In this document: positions 1-10,951 of the stretch, piece after piece
Numbering within the stretch: the first letter of the stretch is position 1
Layout: each line of letters starts with the position of its first letter
Assembly: GCA_002197995.1 (NCBI GenBank)
Contig: NGZR01000002.1
Span: forward strand, 496,001 to 560,000
DNA: 64,000 nucleotides
Reading direction: 5' to 3'
Source: Gaeumannomyces sp. JS-464
Lineage: Eukaryota > Ascomycota > Sordariomycetes > Magnaporthales > Magnaporthaceae
Program-made: the position numbers and the translations under genes
Notes under the pieces: generated by a model
Database searches by the model: none
Seen by the model: the letters and a program-made list of their open reading frames with translations, nothing else
What the model was told of the DNA's origin: nothing

Positions 1-1599
1 GCTTCCACCGTAGCACATTGGGAAACACAGCGGCGGCGACGAAACATCGGAGAACAGCAACGACGAGACACAGGAAAACGCCGCCAACGACAGAGACGGC
101 TATGATTGTAGACTTGTTTACCCAAGCGCCATCGTCGCTGCTGGCTGGGCAAGTCCCGGAAGAGACAGCATTGCCACCGGTCTCGTCCCTGTCAAGGGGC
201 CCCATTTTGTAAATGCCTTTGTCGTAATCCACAAACAGGTATGCCTGTACAGGATCCAGGGTTAGCCGTCTCGCGCCTTCACGTCATAGTGCCGCAGGAC
301 AAGGATGTTACTCGCCTGTGATAAGAAAGCTCGGCCGAGCACCGCGGCTAGCTCGACGGCTGGGTCGCGGTACACGGCAATCTCTCTGAACTGGTCATTG
401 ACGGCGGGGGCGCCCGAGTCGTCGAGGCCGCGTAGAGGCGCGATCATCTCCTCGGCCGGGACCGTGTACTTGATGTCGCTGCCGGCGAGGGTGATCTCAA
501 TGGCGACAGGCATGGACTTGATGTCCGCGTTCGCGATCGGATAAATGAGGCCGGGCTCGAGGTCGAGGAGGCCGCCGTACTTGCCGTTGCTGTCCCTGGG
601 GGCCTCGGTCCACTTGGTCACGCTTTTGACCAGCTTGCGGATCTGGTCGAGGTGATTGTTACTGAAGCGGAACGCTCGATCGTGGCTGCAACGGAACGAA
701 GGTGTCAGCAACGAGATGGGTTGCCGTGCTACATATTAGTCGGCACGCTGCGGGATGGGACGTGGGATATCTCACGGTTCGATGCAGGAGGTCAAGGGTG
801 GATCGGCCCTGGATATAAGACTTATTGACTCGTTCCCGACAGTGACAACGAGCTCAACTATTTTTGCCTGCAGGGGACACCGGCGCCCGAGCACCTTCTT
901 GTCGGGGGAAGTCATATTGTACTGGACGGGGCGGCCCGCAAACTTGGTAGGAATGTATCCGCCGAGCGTCACTGAGCCGCTCCTTGGGGCAAGATAGCTC
1001 GTGCTTCCGGGGTCGATGGCGAAGGAAAGTGCGTGGGTGTGGCCGCCGTCTTTGAGCCCGCGCAGAACAGCGGAATTGTCATCCAGGGCGAAATGCGAGT
1101 TGGTGTGGTTCAAGCCGCGATAGATGATGCCCGAAAGCATTGGAACCTCTATGTCTCCTTGGATATACAGCGGCGACGTCGTGGCCATGTCGAACGGCGA
1201 CTCCTTGGTCATGAGCGACACCCAGTTGGGGTTTCGTGCGATTAGGGAGTTGGTGTCGGCGGCCGAGGCAGCCACAATGCCAGCTGTGGTCACGAAGTTG
1301 CCGCGTCGCGACTTGCATTGACGGGTGGTCATACCGGACTTGGCAAGCTGATCGGGAGAACAGACATTCTCATGTTCCCAGAGGCAGTCGGACACGACGG
1401 TACTGGGCGACGCACAGAGCTGCGTTTCGTTGACGCTGACCCTGACGCCCCATGAAAACACGGGCTGATCCGAGAGGGTCAAGTTGCAGCTCTTCAGCGG
1501 CAAAGTCACAGTCAGGAGGCCACAGCCAGTCTGTGCTGCGAGGGCGCGCCTGTTGGGATGGAGGGCGATGAGACAAAAGAACAACAGGAGCTTCATCAT
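1..1599 (-). CDS. Membrane-anchored aspartic-peptidase-like secreted protein (3' end cut by window)
   Basis: Three exons on the minus strand: 776-1599, 316-685 and 1-244, the last running off the window. The start at 1599 gives a hydrophobic signal sequence (LLLFFCLIAL) ending near ALAAQ. Motifs of the fungal A1-like fold are visible: SVTLGGYIPTKF, then VLGRAFLSQ joined by splicing to AYLFVDYDKGIY. The DTG catalytic motif is not evident, so peptidase activity is doubtful. A Cys/Ser-rich linker is followed by a membrane segment (STIIAVSVVGGVFLCLVV) near the truncated C-terminus, so the protein is probably an integral surface protein. Intron 686-775 is GT-AG; intron 245-315 (71 bp) appears to be GC-AG, with a GGCTAAC branch site. 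A TATATG element lies about 70 bp upstream of the start. No frame damage is seen in the part present. Confidence 0.72.
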
Positions 1600-3097
1600 T
1601 TCGGCGGTACTATCGGTGGCGAGTACAGACCAGGATCTAAGAGGCGGGCTTTGCTAACCGCTGCGACATATATCCCACCTGCAACGGCCCCAACAGGTCT
1701 CGACAGGTCGTGTTGGCCTCAAGAACGGCCCACGGGGGCGCGCGGCTGGGAACCTGCCAGGCAAACAACGCCCGGCTTCGCTGTCGTGCCTGGGCGCGTT
1801 CATAACGGGAACCCCTGCGTCTTTGGTCACGGGTTCCATTTGGGCACCACCGAAACTGCGCGGAGACACGACCAAGTTTCCCGAAATATTCGTAAAGGCT
1901 GCACCCAGCCGCCCTAATTTAGGAGCAGACACAGAGAAACACACGCCAACTGGCTGGAGTCTGTCAGCTCGCCTCTCTTGGGATGCGCCATGTTTCAGGT
2001 CCCCGAATGTGGCTGACTGTTTTTTCCGCCTGGTACAAGGGGTTAGAGCGTGCCGGTCGGCATCTTCCTGGGGCTGAAGGGGCTGGGTTCCACGACATGT
2101 CAGGGGGCGGACGCCTGCGTTGCAGGGTCGCGACCTCTATGGTAAACCGTCGCGCGCCTGGACAGCTGGAGACGATGCAAGACATACGCCCCCCAGGCAG
2201 CTGACCCAGGTAGGGCAGGACAGCCTGTCGCATGGTGTGTGCGACAGCGACTTCGTCAACAGGACTGAGGCCATGGCTTAGGGAGGGGCTTCCCTCGGGC
2301 GCAAGCATCCAGGGATTGCGGCGGGCAGCACTGTGTGCCACAACGCTAGGTAGAGGCGACGCACCCTCTCCCTCATCCCCTCCGTCCCCGTCCCCGCGGG
2401 ACAAGGGCCGGCGTCGCACACAGGTGCAAGAAATCACGCGCGAAGAACAGCAACGGCAGCCATGGTGGCAAACGAGTTGATATCCAAGGGCAGGTTAGGT
2501 AGCACCTGGGATCGTGGCCTCTAGCTTTCTGGTTTTAAAAGGGTGTGTTGGACAAGACGCTGGATAGGACGGCCTCATCGCGCTGGATGTTCGGCTCCGG
2601 TGGAGACGGGGGCTAGATTTGGAACCGAATCGACGTGCGAGTCCTGCGCCGAGGACGAGGAAGATCCTCAGAATCGCGCGGACACCAGTCGAGGCGACTG
2701 GAATCAGGCAGGAGCCACCGTCGCCACTAGGCAGTGCTTTCAGATCTCTCGGTTCCTGGACTAGGCGCAAGAACGCCAGGGGGAAACAGCTGGGGTGCGG
2801 ACGGAACACCACCAAAGGGGGGCCCAATTGAGCGCATGGGGAGCGCCAGGTCAGGACAGTGGACGGCCTGGGGAAAGGCGGGAAGAGGCGGGGAAGACGC
2901 CCCGCAGCATGGGGCGCGCTAGAGCATATCGCGTATCCATCAACACCTTCCGCGCATATCAGGCTCTGGGATGAACGGCGCCAAAGACTTGGGAGCGTGC
3001 GCCAGCTGGCCAAGTCAGCGGCCCAGCCGTAGACTCCTGCCGGGTCTGTCAGGCCTACGTGCAGCCCGGACCCTGTAGTAGCCGTGACACCACAAAG
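1600..3097. other. Intergenic, no gene recognised
   Basis: About 1.5 kb between the start of the aspartic-peptidase-like gene and the 3' end of the FunK1 pseudogene. Open frames up to 172 codons occur on both strands but show no recognisable motif, signal peptide or splice-supported continuation. I see nothing to annotate. Confidence 0.5.
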
Positions 3098-5518
3098 TTA
3101 TGTCTCTGCCGACACCTTTGGGTCCTCGCGGGCTTCCCTGATAACTGCCTTCATCCGAGAGTACAAAGCTGTCTCTTCTGATCCCCATCTCTTACCATCC
3201 GGAAACACCTCTCTCCGTAGTTTGTTGACCCAGGGAACCAGTGGCTGGCAGTGTTGCGTAAAGTCCCTTTCGGCGAGATTGATGAAGTCCCTTTCATCAG
3301 ACACGGTACCCCTCTTGGTATTTGCCAAGTCTTCCATGCTCCCGTAGTTCCAGTTGTCAAACCTCGGAGAGACTTTGCCTTTCCCTAGTCCATCGTAGTG
3401 GATGCATATCCAGAACAGCACCCAAAAGAAGGATTCGATGTCGTGCATGAAAGAGTGCTGCTCGCCGAGGAGTGCGCCGATGGACATGAAAACCCGGGTG
3501 CCGGTTCTGCTCTTAGCGCCGGATGAGCCTTCTCGCTGCACCTTTACGGCGAGGTCCAAGTCGATTAGGAACGAACGCCAGGAGCGGTTGTCGCGGTCCT
3601 AGTTGATCATCAAATTATTTATCGAGATGTCCGTGTGCAGGAAGCCCGCCTTGTGCAACGATTCGCGCCCTTCGATACAGCCCTCTAGCGCTGCAAGGAA
3701 TGCCACCCGAGAGCTCGCTTTGTAGATGGGCTTTCCGTAGTCGCGAAGGACGACGCGTCGGTGCACCCGGTTCGATAGCGCGTCACCGATAGCCTGGGGC
3801 TGTGGATGCCGAATAAGACCGTTTGCTGGCAGGCAACGGGCCACCAATTTGGCTGGATGATCGCTTTTTGCCAGCCCTGCCGCTGCTGCGGTCTTCTAGT
3901 GAGGCTTCAGACCGATCTCGCTCAGCGTCGCCATCGAACGTCCCGACCGGTAGTTCGTGGCTGTGGTAACGTCAAGCTCTCTGCGAACGTTGCTTCGAAT
4001 GTCATCTGCGCCGCGCACTTGGGCGGTTTGGTGGTAGTAGTATCGCGCCACGTTGACCACGCCCTTCTCGGTCGCCTCTCGGAGCAAGTCCCCTTCTTCC
4101 TCGCGCTCCGTATACTGCCACGAGTCCTTGACCACGAGTTGTGTTTGCATGTCATTTTCGCGATGTGCTCTCCAGCAAGTCGTTGCACGGCTGGCAATGG
4201 ATGGTGCGCGATACATCACCTCGTCGATGATGAGGCGCTCTGTTGAACCGTTGCGCTCCATCTCCAGGAACCGCCGGCCCTCTGACGTGACGATGGTCGG
4301 ATCGAAGCCGAGCTCCTCCTCTGTCATCCACAAAAAACCGGGGATCGTGGACACAAACCGTAGCCCGTCCTTGTTGATTCGAACCTCCCGGATGCGATCC
4401 CACCCAATCGATCGAATTGCCACAGCCTCCTCATGAACGACCCGCAGAGAGTGAAGCCCAAAACAAAGCGGCGGGTGTCTTGCGCTGCGAACACTTCTCT
4501 TGCGTACATCCCGAGATCAAGCCAGGTTTGCGAATTATCCGCAAGCCGGTTGCTTTTCAGCTCTCCAGGCACAGGAATCTGCGACCAGCGCCACGTATCA
4601 GGTTGTCCTGCCTCGGGGTCCTCCACCAAGCCGACGTCCAGCTTCCGCTCCCCGTTGAACCCTGGATCGGCTTATTCGGCTGTGCCAGTAGTTTTCGACG
4701 ACGTATTGCGACCGGCCTGTTTGCAAATGCTCCCAGCTTCGTGATAACGTCGTCAAGCCAGGCGAGCACTTCGCTCTCCTTTGCCCCTTCCGGCCAGCCG
4801 CGCCGCCCTTCGCTGCCGAAAAGTGGCGTGTTACCTTGCGTGCGCTTCTCCCAAACTGCTGCGGAGGCTGCCGCGACGCGCCCAAAGTGTTTCTCGTGGA
4901 AGTTATGAACGCCAACGTATAAAGGACCAAGCTCCAACTTAAGGACCTTGTCCGTATCTTGTCGGAGTTCCGATGAGTTGGCCAGGCTGCCTGTGCTGTG
5001 TCGCCAGGGGGTTTGCTGCTGAAGTGAAGGCGGCGGAAGCCGTGGGGGAGGGGTGGACTCGGCGACGGCGCGGTGGACTTGGTCCCAGATATCGGTGTCC
5101 CAGATATCGGTGCCCGCTGGATCGTCGGCGAGGGCCGTAGCCAGGAGAGGCTTCACGCGACCAAAGTCGAAGTCGTCGGAGGTAAGTTTCCAACTCGCGC
5201 AGGACGTTTTTGCTTGTTTTGTCGGCGGGGAATTGGGAAATAAGGTGGGCTTGTAGCGTCGAAAGGAGGCTGAGGATGAGGATTTGAAGATCTGCACCAT
5301 GGTTAGAACAGTATAGGGTACCTAGGTAGCGATGCGTCCTGCCTACCGTCGTGGCTAAGCAAGCCTAACGCGTCGAGGGTGCGGGGGACATTTGTGGCGC
5401 CGCATATTGAATCAAACGCGTCGCGGAATCCTTGGAGCCCTTTGGCGACGGGCTTGTCAGGGGACCTTTGGCGGTGGGACGGTCGTGCGCAGTATCCGGC
5501 GGGGGACAGGGGCTGCAT
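3098..5518 (-). pseudogene. FunK1 fungal-type protein kinase, degenerate
   Basis: Reads along the whole length of the fungal-specific FunK1 kinase family (Pkinase_fungal), but in broken frames. N-terminal pieces include DAFDSICGATNVPRTLDALG and DDFDFGRVKPLL. Then come WSQIPVPGELK, RRFVLGFTLCGSFMR and FLWMTEEELGFDP. The catalytic loop appears as HTDISINNLMIN, and the C-lobe as GTRVFMSIGALLGEQHSF and DIESFFWVLFWICIHYDG. A likely 55-bp intron with a TTCTAAC branch site lies near 5285-5340. Damage: frame shifts near 5190, 4650 and 4380, an in-frame TAG at 3896-3898, and a second TAG at 3599-3601 directly after the catalytic loop. The TAGs are not simple homopolymer effects, so I call this a pseudogene. 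The 5' limit is uncertain; an upstream reading frame continues into the repeat tract beyond 5690. Confidence 0.85.
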
Positions 5519-5689
5519 TTGGGAAAGGCTTGACGCCTACGTCGAGATTGAAGTTGTGGGCTGGGAAGGAGATCGTGTTGACGGTTGAACGCGATGCGTA
5601 GAGGTGATGTATGGGTGGCTTGGTTGCACAGTGCATAAAATTTGGGCCGTGGCGCAACTGGTGGCTGGCATTGATTCGACGGGAGAAAA

Positions 5690-5995
5690 TTGGACAAAAA
5701 TTGGACAAAAAATTGGACAAAAAATTGGACAAAAAATTGGACAAAAAATTGGACAAAAAATTGGACAAAAAGAAGAATAAGAAGAAGAATAAAAAGGAGA
5801 ATAAAAAGAGGAATAAGAAGAAGAATAAGAAGAAGAATAAGAAGAAGAATAAGAAGAATAGGAGAAGGATAAGTACTTAGAAAATGGAATAGGAAATGGA
5901 ATAGGAAAAAGAACAGGAAAAAAAAATTAAGACGAAGAACAAGACGAAGAAAAAATGCAATAAAAAAATATACAATGCAAAAATGAAGCAACAAA
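5690..5995. repeat. Purine-rich 12-bp minisatellite and A/G-rich tract
   Basis: Seven copies of a 12-bp unit (TTGGACAAAAAA) run from 5690 to about 5772. They are followed by degenerate 9-12-bp AAGAAGAATAAG units to about 5880 and by irregular A/G-rich sequence to about 5995. The plus strand is almost pyrimidine-free. Read as protein it gives meaningless Lys/Asp/Asn repeats (KKLDKKLDKK) on plus and a Phe/Leu/Val-rich frame on minus, so I treat it as a non-coding tandem repeat next to the dead kinase gene. Confidence 0.85.
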
Positions 5996-7037
5996 AGTAA
6001 TACCTTTTTGGTGTCAAATTTCGCGAATGAGGTGCTGCGGCTGATGGAGGGTCCCGGCTGCATGTCAAAGGGCATCCTGGACGGCACTGGGGTAAGGACT
6101 GGTTAGGATCACGTTGTCCGGTTGCTCCTCACGCATGGTGCCGGCCCCCGCCTCCGCGGCCCCGGCGCAACGGGGCCGCTCCGCTACGCGATCCCAGGTG
6201 CCGGACGCGGCGTGGTGGCACGCTGCTAATACGGGGCCGGCGTGCGACGCAACGCCATCCCCCTTTATGCGCCTGCTGTCGCGGGGCGCTAGTGCAAAAC
6301 CGCCCCAGAACGTGGCATCGCACGCGCTATGCTACACTTGCCTGCCGCGACGATGTGCGCGTCGCGGCGGGCAAGCGGCTGGGATCAACGTCGTGGAGCT
6401 ATTCCTTGCACAGGGGCAAGAAAACACGCCGGGTCTCGAAGCGTCCACAGCGGACTGGCGGGCGGGGGCACGAGAAGGCGGGTTGCCAAGCTCCTAGAGC
6501 GCTAACGATATCCCTTGCCCAGATCCAGGAGGCCGAAGCGGACGATAAGGGCGTCATTCCCTCGAGCGCGGGATGCGGCTGTCGGTCGAAGTAGAAAAAG
6601 TCGAGGCTTTCAACATTTATCCCTGACACGAATGAGCGGTTCGCCGATGGAAGGGATCGGCTGCGAGATGGGCAGGCACATAATGGCACCCGATGGGATA
6701 AACACCGACCTCTTTCGTGCCAGGCTCTTCTATGGCCAGATCAAGAACGGCGTGGGGGCGGCCACGCGCTGAGAGTCCGCCTTAGAATGGTACACCGCCC
6801 CTGAAATGCATCGTCGCCTCAATGGGTCTTGTATCATTTGGAGGCAGGCTGTAGGCATGTCGGTCTCCCGTCCTTGCTGGAACCAAATCCGCTCGTCCAA
6901 CCCCGATCCATGCAGAGGGTGCCTTAGGCATATTCCGGCTTTTGGGACGCCCTGATCGATCGATTGGACATCGCGCAGCCTCTCGTCGCCCAGTAGATGT
7001 CCCCCTCCCTCTCACTTGGTCGGGCTCTTAGCCTGGG

Positions 7038-7038
<1 letters not shown>
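5996..7038. other. Intergenic, no gene recognised
   Basis: About 1 kb between the purine-rich repeat and the poly-T tract. Short open frames only, with no recognisable domain, signal peptide or splice-supported exon pair. Confidence 0.5.

Positions 7039-7082
<44 letters not shown>
7039..7082. repeat. 44-nt uninterrupted poly-T tract
   Basis: Forty-four consecutive T residues, about 180 bp upstream of the STAND/ankyrin pseudogene start. It could be a poly(dA:dT) promoter element, the poly-A end of a minus-strand retro-insertion, or an assembly artefact. I could not find a flanking target-site duplication. Confidence 0.9.
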
Positions 7083-7260
7083 CACCTCCGCCGCTGGAGC
7101 TGCGAGCTTTTGCTTTCACTTTGGTCCCAACACAAGCAGCAGTGCCCGCAGAATAATTCCCTGACCAGGTCCACGACATCCCTCAGTTCATCCTTCTTCA
7201 CCTGTTTATCCAACATTTCTATCCGTCTCCTTCTTTGCAGCACGCGAAACTATCAAAGAT

Positions 7261-10200
7261 GGACCCTTCTGGTATCCTCGCCTTCATCGTTGCCGGCCTC
7301 CAAACGGTAAAATTCGTGCACGTCGCGCTCTCAGAGGTCAAGGGTGCGCCCGATGTCGTCGTTCGTGCCGCCAAATACCTCTCCAAGTCCAAGCGATCCT
7401 CGAGCAATGCAAAAAGTCCCGCGCCGTCGAACGTGATGGAGCAATTGCGATATATGTAACGAACTGCATCATCAGCTGCAAGCGACTCGAGGAGAAACGT
7501 CACAACCTGAGGGTAGAGGCAGGAGACAACGCCGGCGTCAAGGTGTGGAAAGGTCTTCGGTCAATCCTGGGCGAGAAGGATCTGCAAAAAGTTCTGCACG
7601 GAGATTACGAGAGAACTTGACGCTCTGCAGCTGAGGCTACAAACCAGCTCCAGGTACGTTGAAGCGGATTTAAGATACTTTTTCCACTGTCCTCGATTTT
7701 AACCACTTGGGGCGCAGCAATGCGATTTGGGACGCGAGCGATGTGGTCGCCGAGTCACAAAAGGGCATCGAGGCTCTCACGCAAACGCTACGCACAGCGG
7801 CCGACGCACATTCGGCAGGCATTCACAATGTCGAAAAGAGCCTGCTTGCCAGCATGGCGTCCGAATTTGCGTCGATGGAAACGACGCTACGCGCAGCAAT
7901 CGATGCACACTCGACAAGCATCCGAAACGTCGAGAAGAGTGTGCTCGTCGATCAGGGATCCAGCTTCGCGTCAATGGAGGCCCAGCTACAAAACGTCTCT
8001 CTCAACCACAGACGCCATGCATCAGCTTCTCGAAACGGCCACCTCTCACATCCACGCTTCCATTCAGGCTTTGCAAGAAAAATGCACCATGTCGCAATCG
8101 AAGTTCGACCAGATGTCTGACCTTTTGAAGAGGATCAACGAGGAGCCCGCTGGCATAGATGGCACACAGGTGAAAGATGAGCTGGCTCTGTCAGAGGTGG
8201 TAGAGAGCATCAAGAGTTTGGGCGAACTTGCTTTGGAAGAAAGGAGGAGCATTGACACTAGTCGTCTCTACGTCGACTTCGCCGATAATGACCTTTCTGA
8301 CGACAAACTTGCTGACGACATCATTTGCCATTTGCGGGATATTGCCGGTGCATTGGAAGATCAGTGCCAGGTGGACTGCGTACGATCGGTTTTCCCCAGT
8401 GACGAGCAGAGCCCCAACGAGGAAGAAAGGCATAGTAGGGGACTTTTCAAAGCACGGAGTCGCTTGGTTCGAAATTTCGGGGTGTCGAAACTGGATATGA
8501 ACGGACCGGGTAGGTGGAGCAAAGATCGACCCCCCCAAGCGAGCTCCCCATCCTATCAATATCTGGCCACTAACTGCTCGCCGTAATTAGACCCGGTGCC
8601 CTGGCTTTCCTCTAGCCTTGTTCAAAAACATACCGGGACCTCGATGTTGGTCGAAAATCCTTTGGGCACTTTCCGCATCGAGACGCAGACGCGGCGAGCT
8701 CGACGGGCCAAGCGTGCCGATCAAGATGGTAACAACAACAGGCATTACGGATCGCCCAGGAGCAAGATGTTTTTACCGATTGCGTCTCGAAACTCACATT
8801 CTTGCCGCGCAACTGCTCTACATTCAAAATGCTAGTAGCGTCAACACTGCAGCGCCACATGCCTGGAGGAGCCACGTTTCCTATTTCACGGCTTAACGTC
8901 AACAGGGTCCGGCCGGCTTCGTCAGAAGTATTTCAGGCGGTTGAGGATGGCCGGTTTGAAGACTTTAAAAGAATGCTGCACACCGGCACGGCCTCCATCC
9001 GAGACCACGACGAGTTCGGCGCATCGCTGCTTTTCGTAAGTCCACCCACATTTGTTGAATTAAAACTCATTGTGCTGAATGCTGGCTGCGTAACGATAGT
9101 GCGCCATGGCATACCCAGAGATCTGCCGTTTTTTGGTTGATCTCGGTCTGGACGTAGATCACGTCGCAAGTGCCAAAGGACTAACACCTGGGAGAGTTGG
9201 CACAATCTCTGGGTCACCAAACCTATCGGACATGTGTTGCCCTTTAACTCTACACAAGGGGACGTGGAACGGACGCGTCCATAAATCCCAGCGAATCCTT
9301 CTGGGGGCGGGTGCAAACCCAAAGCTGGGAGCCAGTGGCCAAGGGTCATGCTGCCTCGAGACCACTATCTCGTTTGCGGGTACTGTGTGTCCCCACCAGC
9401 GTGAGCAGCATGCAACATAACTGCTAGCTTTGGCTGACAGTAACTTTAGGATTCTCTTCTGATTCCTTACCGCCCGGAAGAGGTGGCTTCATATGTCACT
9501 ACGGAAGATCTCGATTTCTGGATGTTCTCCAGAGACGCACAGAATATTCTCAACGGCAGAATCTTGGCAACATTATTTGGCATTGGGTATAATGTGCGCG
9601 CCCGAAACACGCAACAAGACACATGCCTACATATTGCTGTCCGGCACCTCGGATACGCGATGCATCGTCCCCGACTCTTACAGTTGGGGGTACTCGAGTC
9701 CCTAGTTAAGGCAGGTGCCGATGTTAGGGCTTTTGACGGTCGCGGCCGCACAGCGTGGCAAATTGCTTATAGAATCCCATCACGGCCGATGCACAGCGCG
9801 GCGAGCCGAACGAACCTCCTGGCGTATCAGGGAGACATCTGGGACTGTGCCCTGGCCAGCTGCGGTTACAACCTGGAAGAATTCCGGAAAGAAAAACAGC
9901 GCACGGCGGCATGCTCTCTCCTCTACACACGTCAAGACTTCGAGATGATGTGGAGGGGGAAAGAGCAGCTCTGCCCGTACTGGCACGACAAGCCCTGGCC
10001 AGAATATGCGCCCGCTCATAAGGACGATGGGGGCGACTTATGGGCTCCGGAGGCCGACGCAAGTGCCTCGTGGTATCGCCCTCCGGGATACAGATTTTAT
10101 GGGTGCGACAATTGCGGCGACCCGATCGCGAACTGGTAGTACCACTACCACTGCGACGCGTGCAATGGGGGAGAGTTCGACTTGTGGTAGAGTTGCATGG

Positions 10201-10691
10201 ACGCTGGCATAAAGTGCGGCGGCTCTCACGAACTGACCAAGCGCATGACCATTTGATGATGATTACCGCGCCAGCATTGGCGTCATCGAAATTGACCAGA
10301 ATGGCGAGTATCGGTCAAGGAGGCGCTTGGACGGAGCGCGATGTCTCCACGAACTGGCCGGGGGCATGGAAAGGAGAACCCGGACAAGGGCGCTGTGGAG
10401 TCTGAAGGGGAACAAGAGCCTATCCCGGACGGAGACGAGGCAAATCAGGACCGACACCACCCAGAAGACGTCAACAACCCTGGTGCGTCGCAGGAAAGCG
10501 AAGGAGGCGGCGTGTGGACCACCGATGCGCCCGAGATCCGGGCTTCGAACCTCATCATCTCCTTGGCTTACGAGGAAGATGGAGGATTCCGCGAGGCAGA
10601 AATGCTGGAGCCGGCACCGACGGCTGGCCAAGCAGTCCCGTTGGTGGCCTTGCCTGAGGAGGCTTTCGTCAACCCTTGGGCAGGTGTCTGA
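7261..10691 (+). pseudogene. STAND-type protein with coiled-coil repeat, ankyrin-like and ZZ-like regions, degenerate
   Basis: Starts MDPSGILAFIVAGLQTVKFV, like the N-terminal domain of fungal STAND/ankyrin proteins. It continues in shifted frames through AILEQCKKSRAVERDG, a 33-residue repeat present twice (7785-7982) and a long helical region (TSHIHASIQALQEKC). After a probable intron comes the stretch LTFLPRNCSTFKML, then SSEVFQAVEDGRFEDFKRML and DHDEFGASLLF. A GTAAGT intron (9036-9098) leads into ankyrin-like sequence (PEICRFLVDLGLDVDHV, LLGAGANPK, LVKAGADVRAFDGRGRTAW). The end is a Cys/His pattern like a ZZ finger (YGCDNCGDP, YHYHCDACNGGEFD) and an acidic tail. Lesions: at least five frame shifts and in-frame TAG codons at 10137-10139 and 10188-10190 within the finger. 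Probably a dead NLR-like or ankyrin gene. The 3' limit is approximate. Confidence 0.75.
7785..7982 (+). repeat. 99-bp tandem duplication (2 copies) inside the STAND pseudogene
   Basis: Two adjacent 99-bp units encode similar 33-residue segments beginning TLRTAADAHSAGIHNVEKS and TLRAAIDAHSTSIRNVEKS, each ending FASME plus one residue. The frame is open through both copies, so the duplication predates most of the decay. Confidence 0.85.
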
Positions 10692-10951
10692 CCAGCGATT
10701 AAAGATTCCCAGCTGTCTCGAAGCTTCGTGGCGCCGGACGCCTGACATCGTGGAAAGTACTCTGGCCGAGGATGGGGGCTTTCGGAGGAGTCTGGCATAT
10801 GGCCCCTGGGGTTTGGCTCGGATAGGAGCGAAGTTGTTATACAACTGGTGTAGCACTGTCAACAACGGGGGCGAGATTGCAAAACCATAGTTACTTTTGG
10901 CCAGCTGCACACCTGTTCATGGCTTTCCTGGACCGTCAGTGCTCTTTTGCC

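Noticed and set aside
2495..3013. 172-codon minus-strand open frame
   Set aside because: No motif or splice-supported continuation; overlapping frames on both strands are similarly long.
4365..4395. GGTTCGAATC resembling a tRNA T-loop
   Set aside because: It lies inside the FunK1 coding sequence; no acceptor or anticodon stem could be drawn around it.
5611..5880. Lys/Asp/Asn repeat ORF on the plus strand
   Set aside because: It is the translation of the 12-bp minisatellite and has no other coding evidence.
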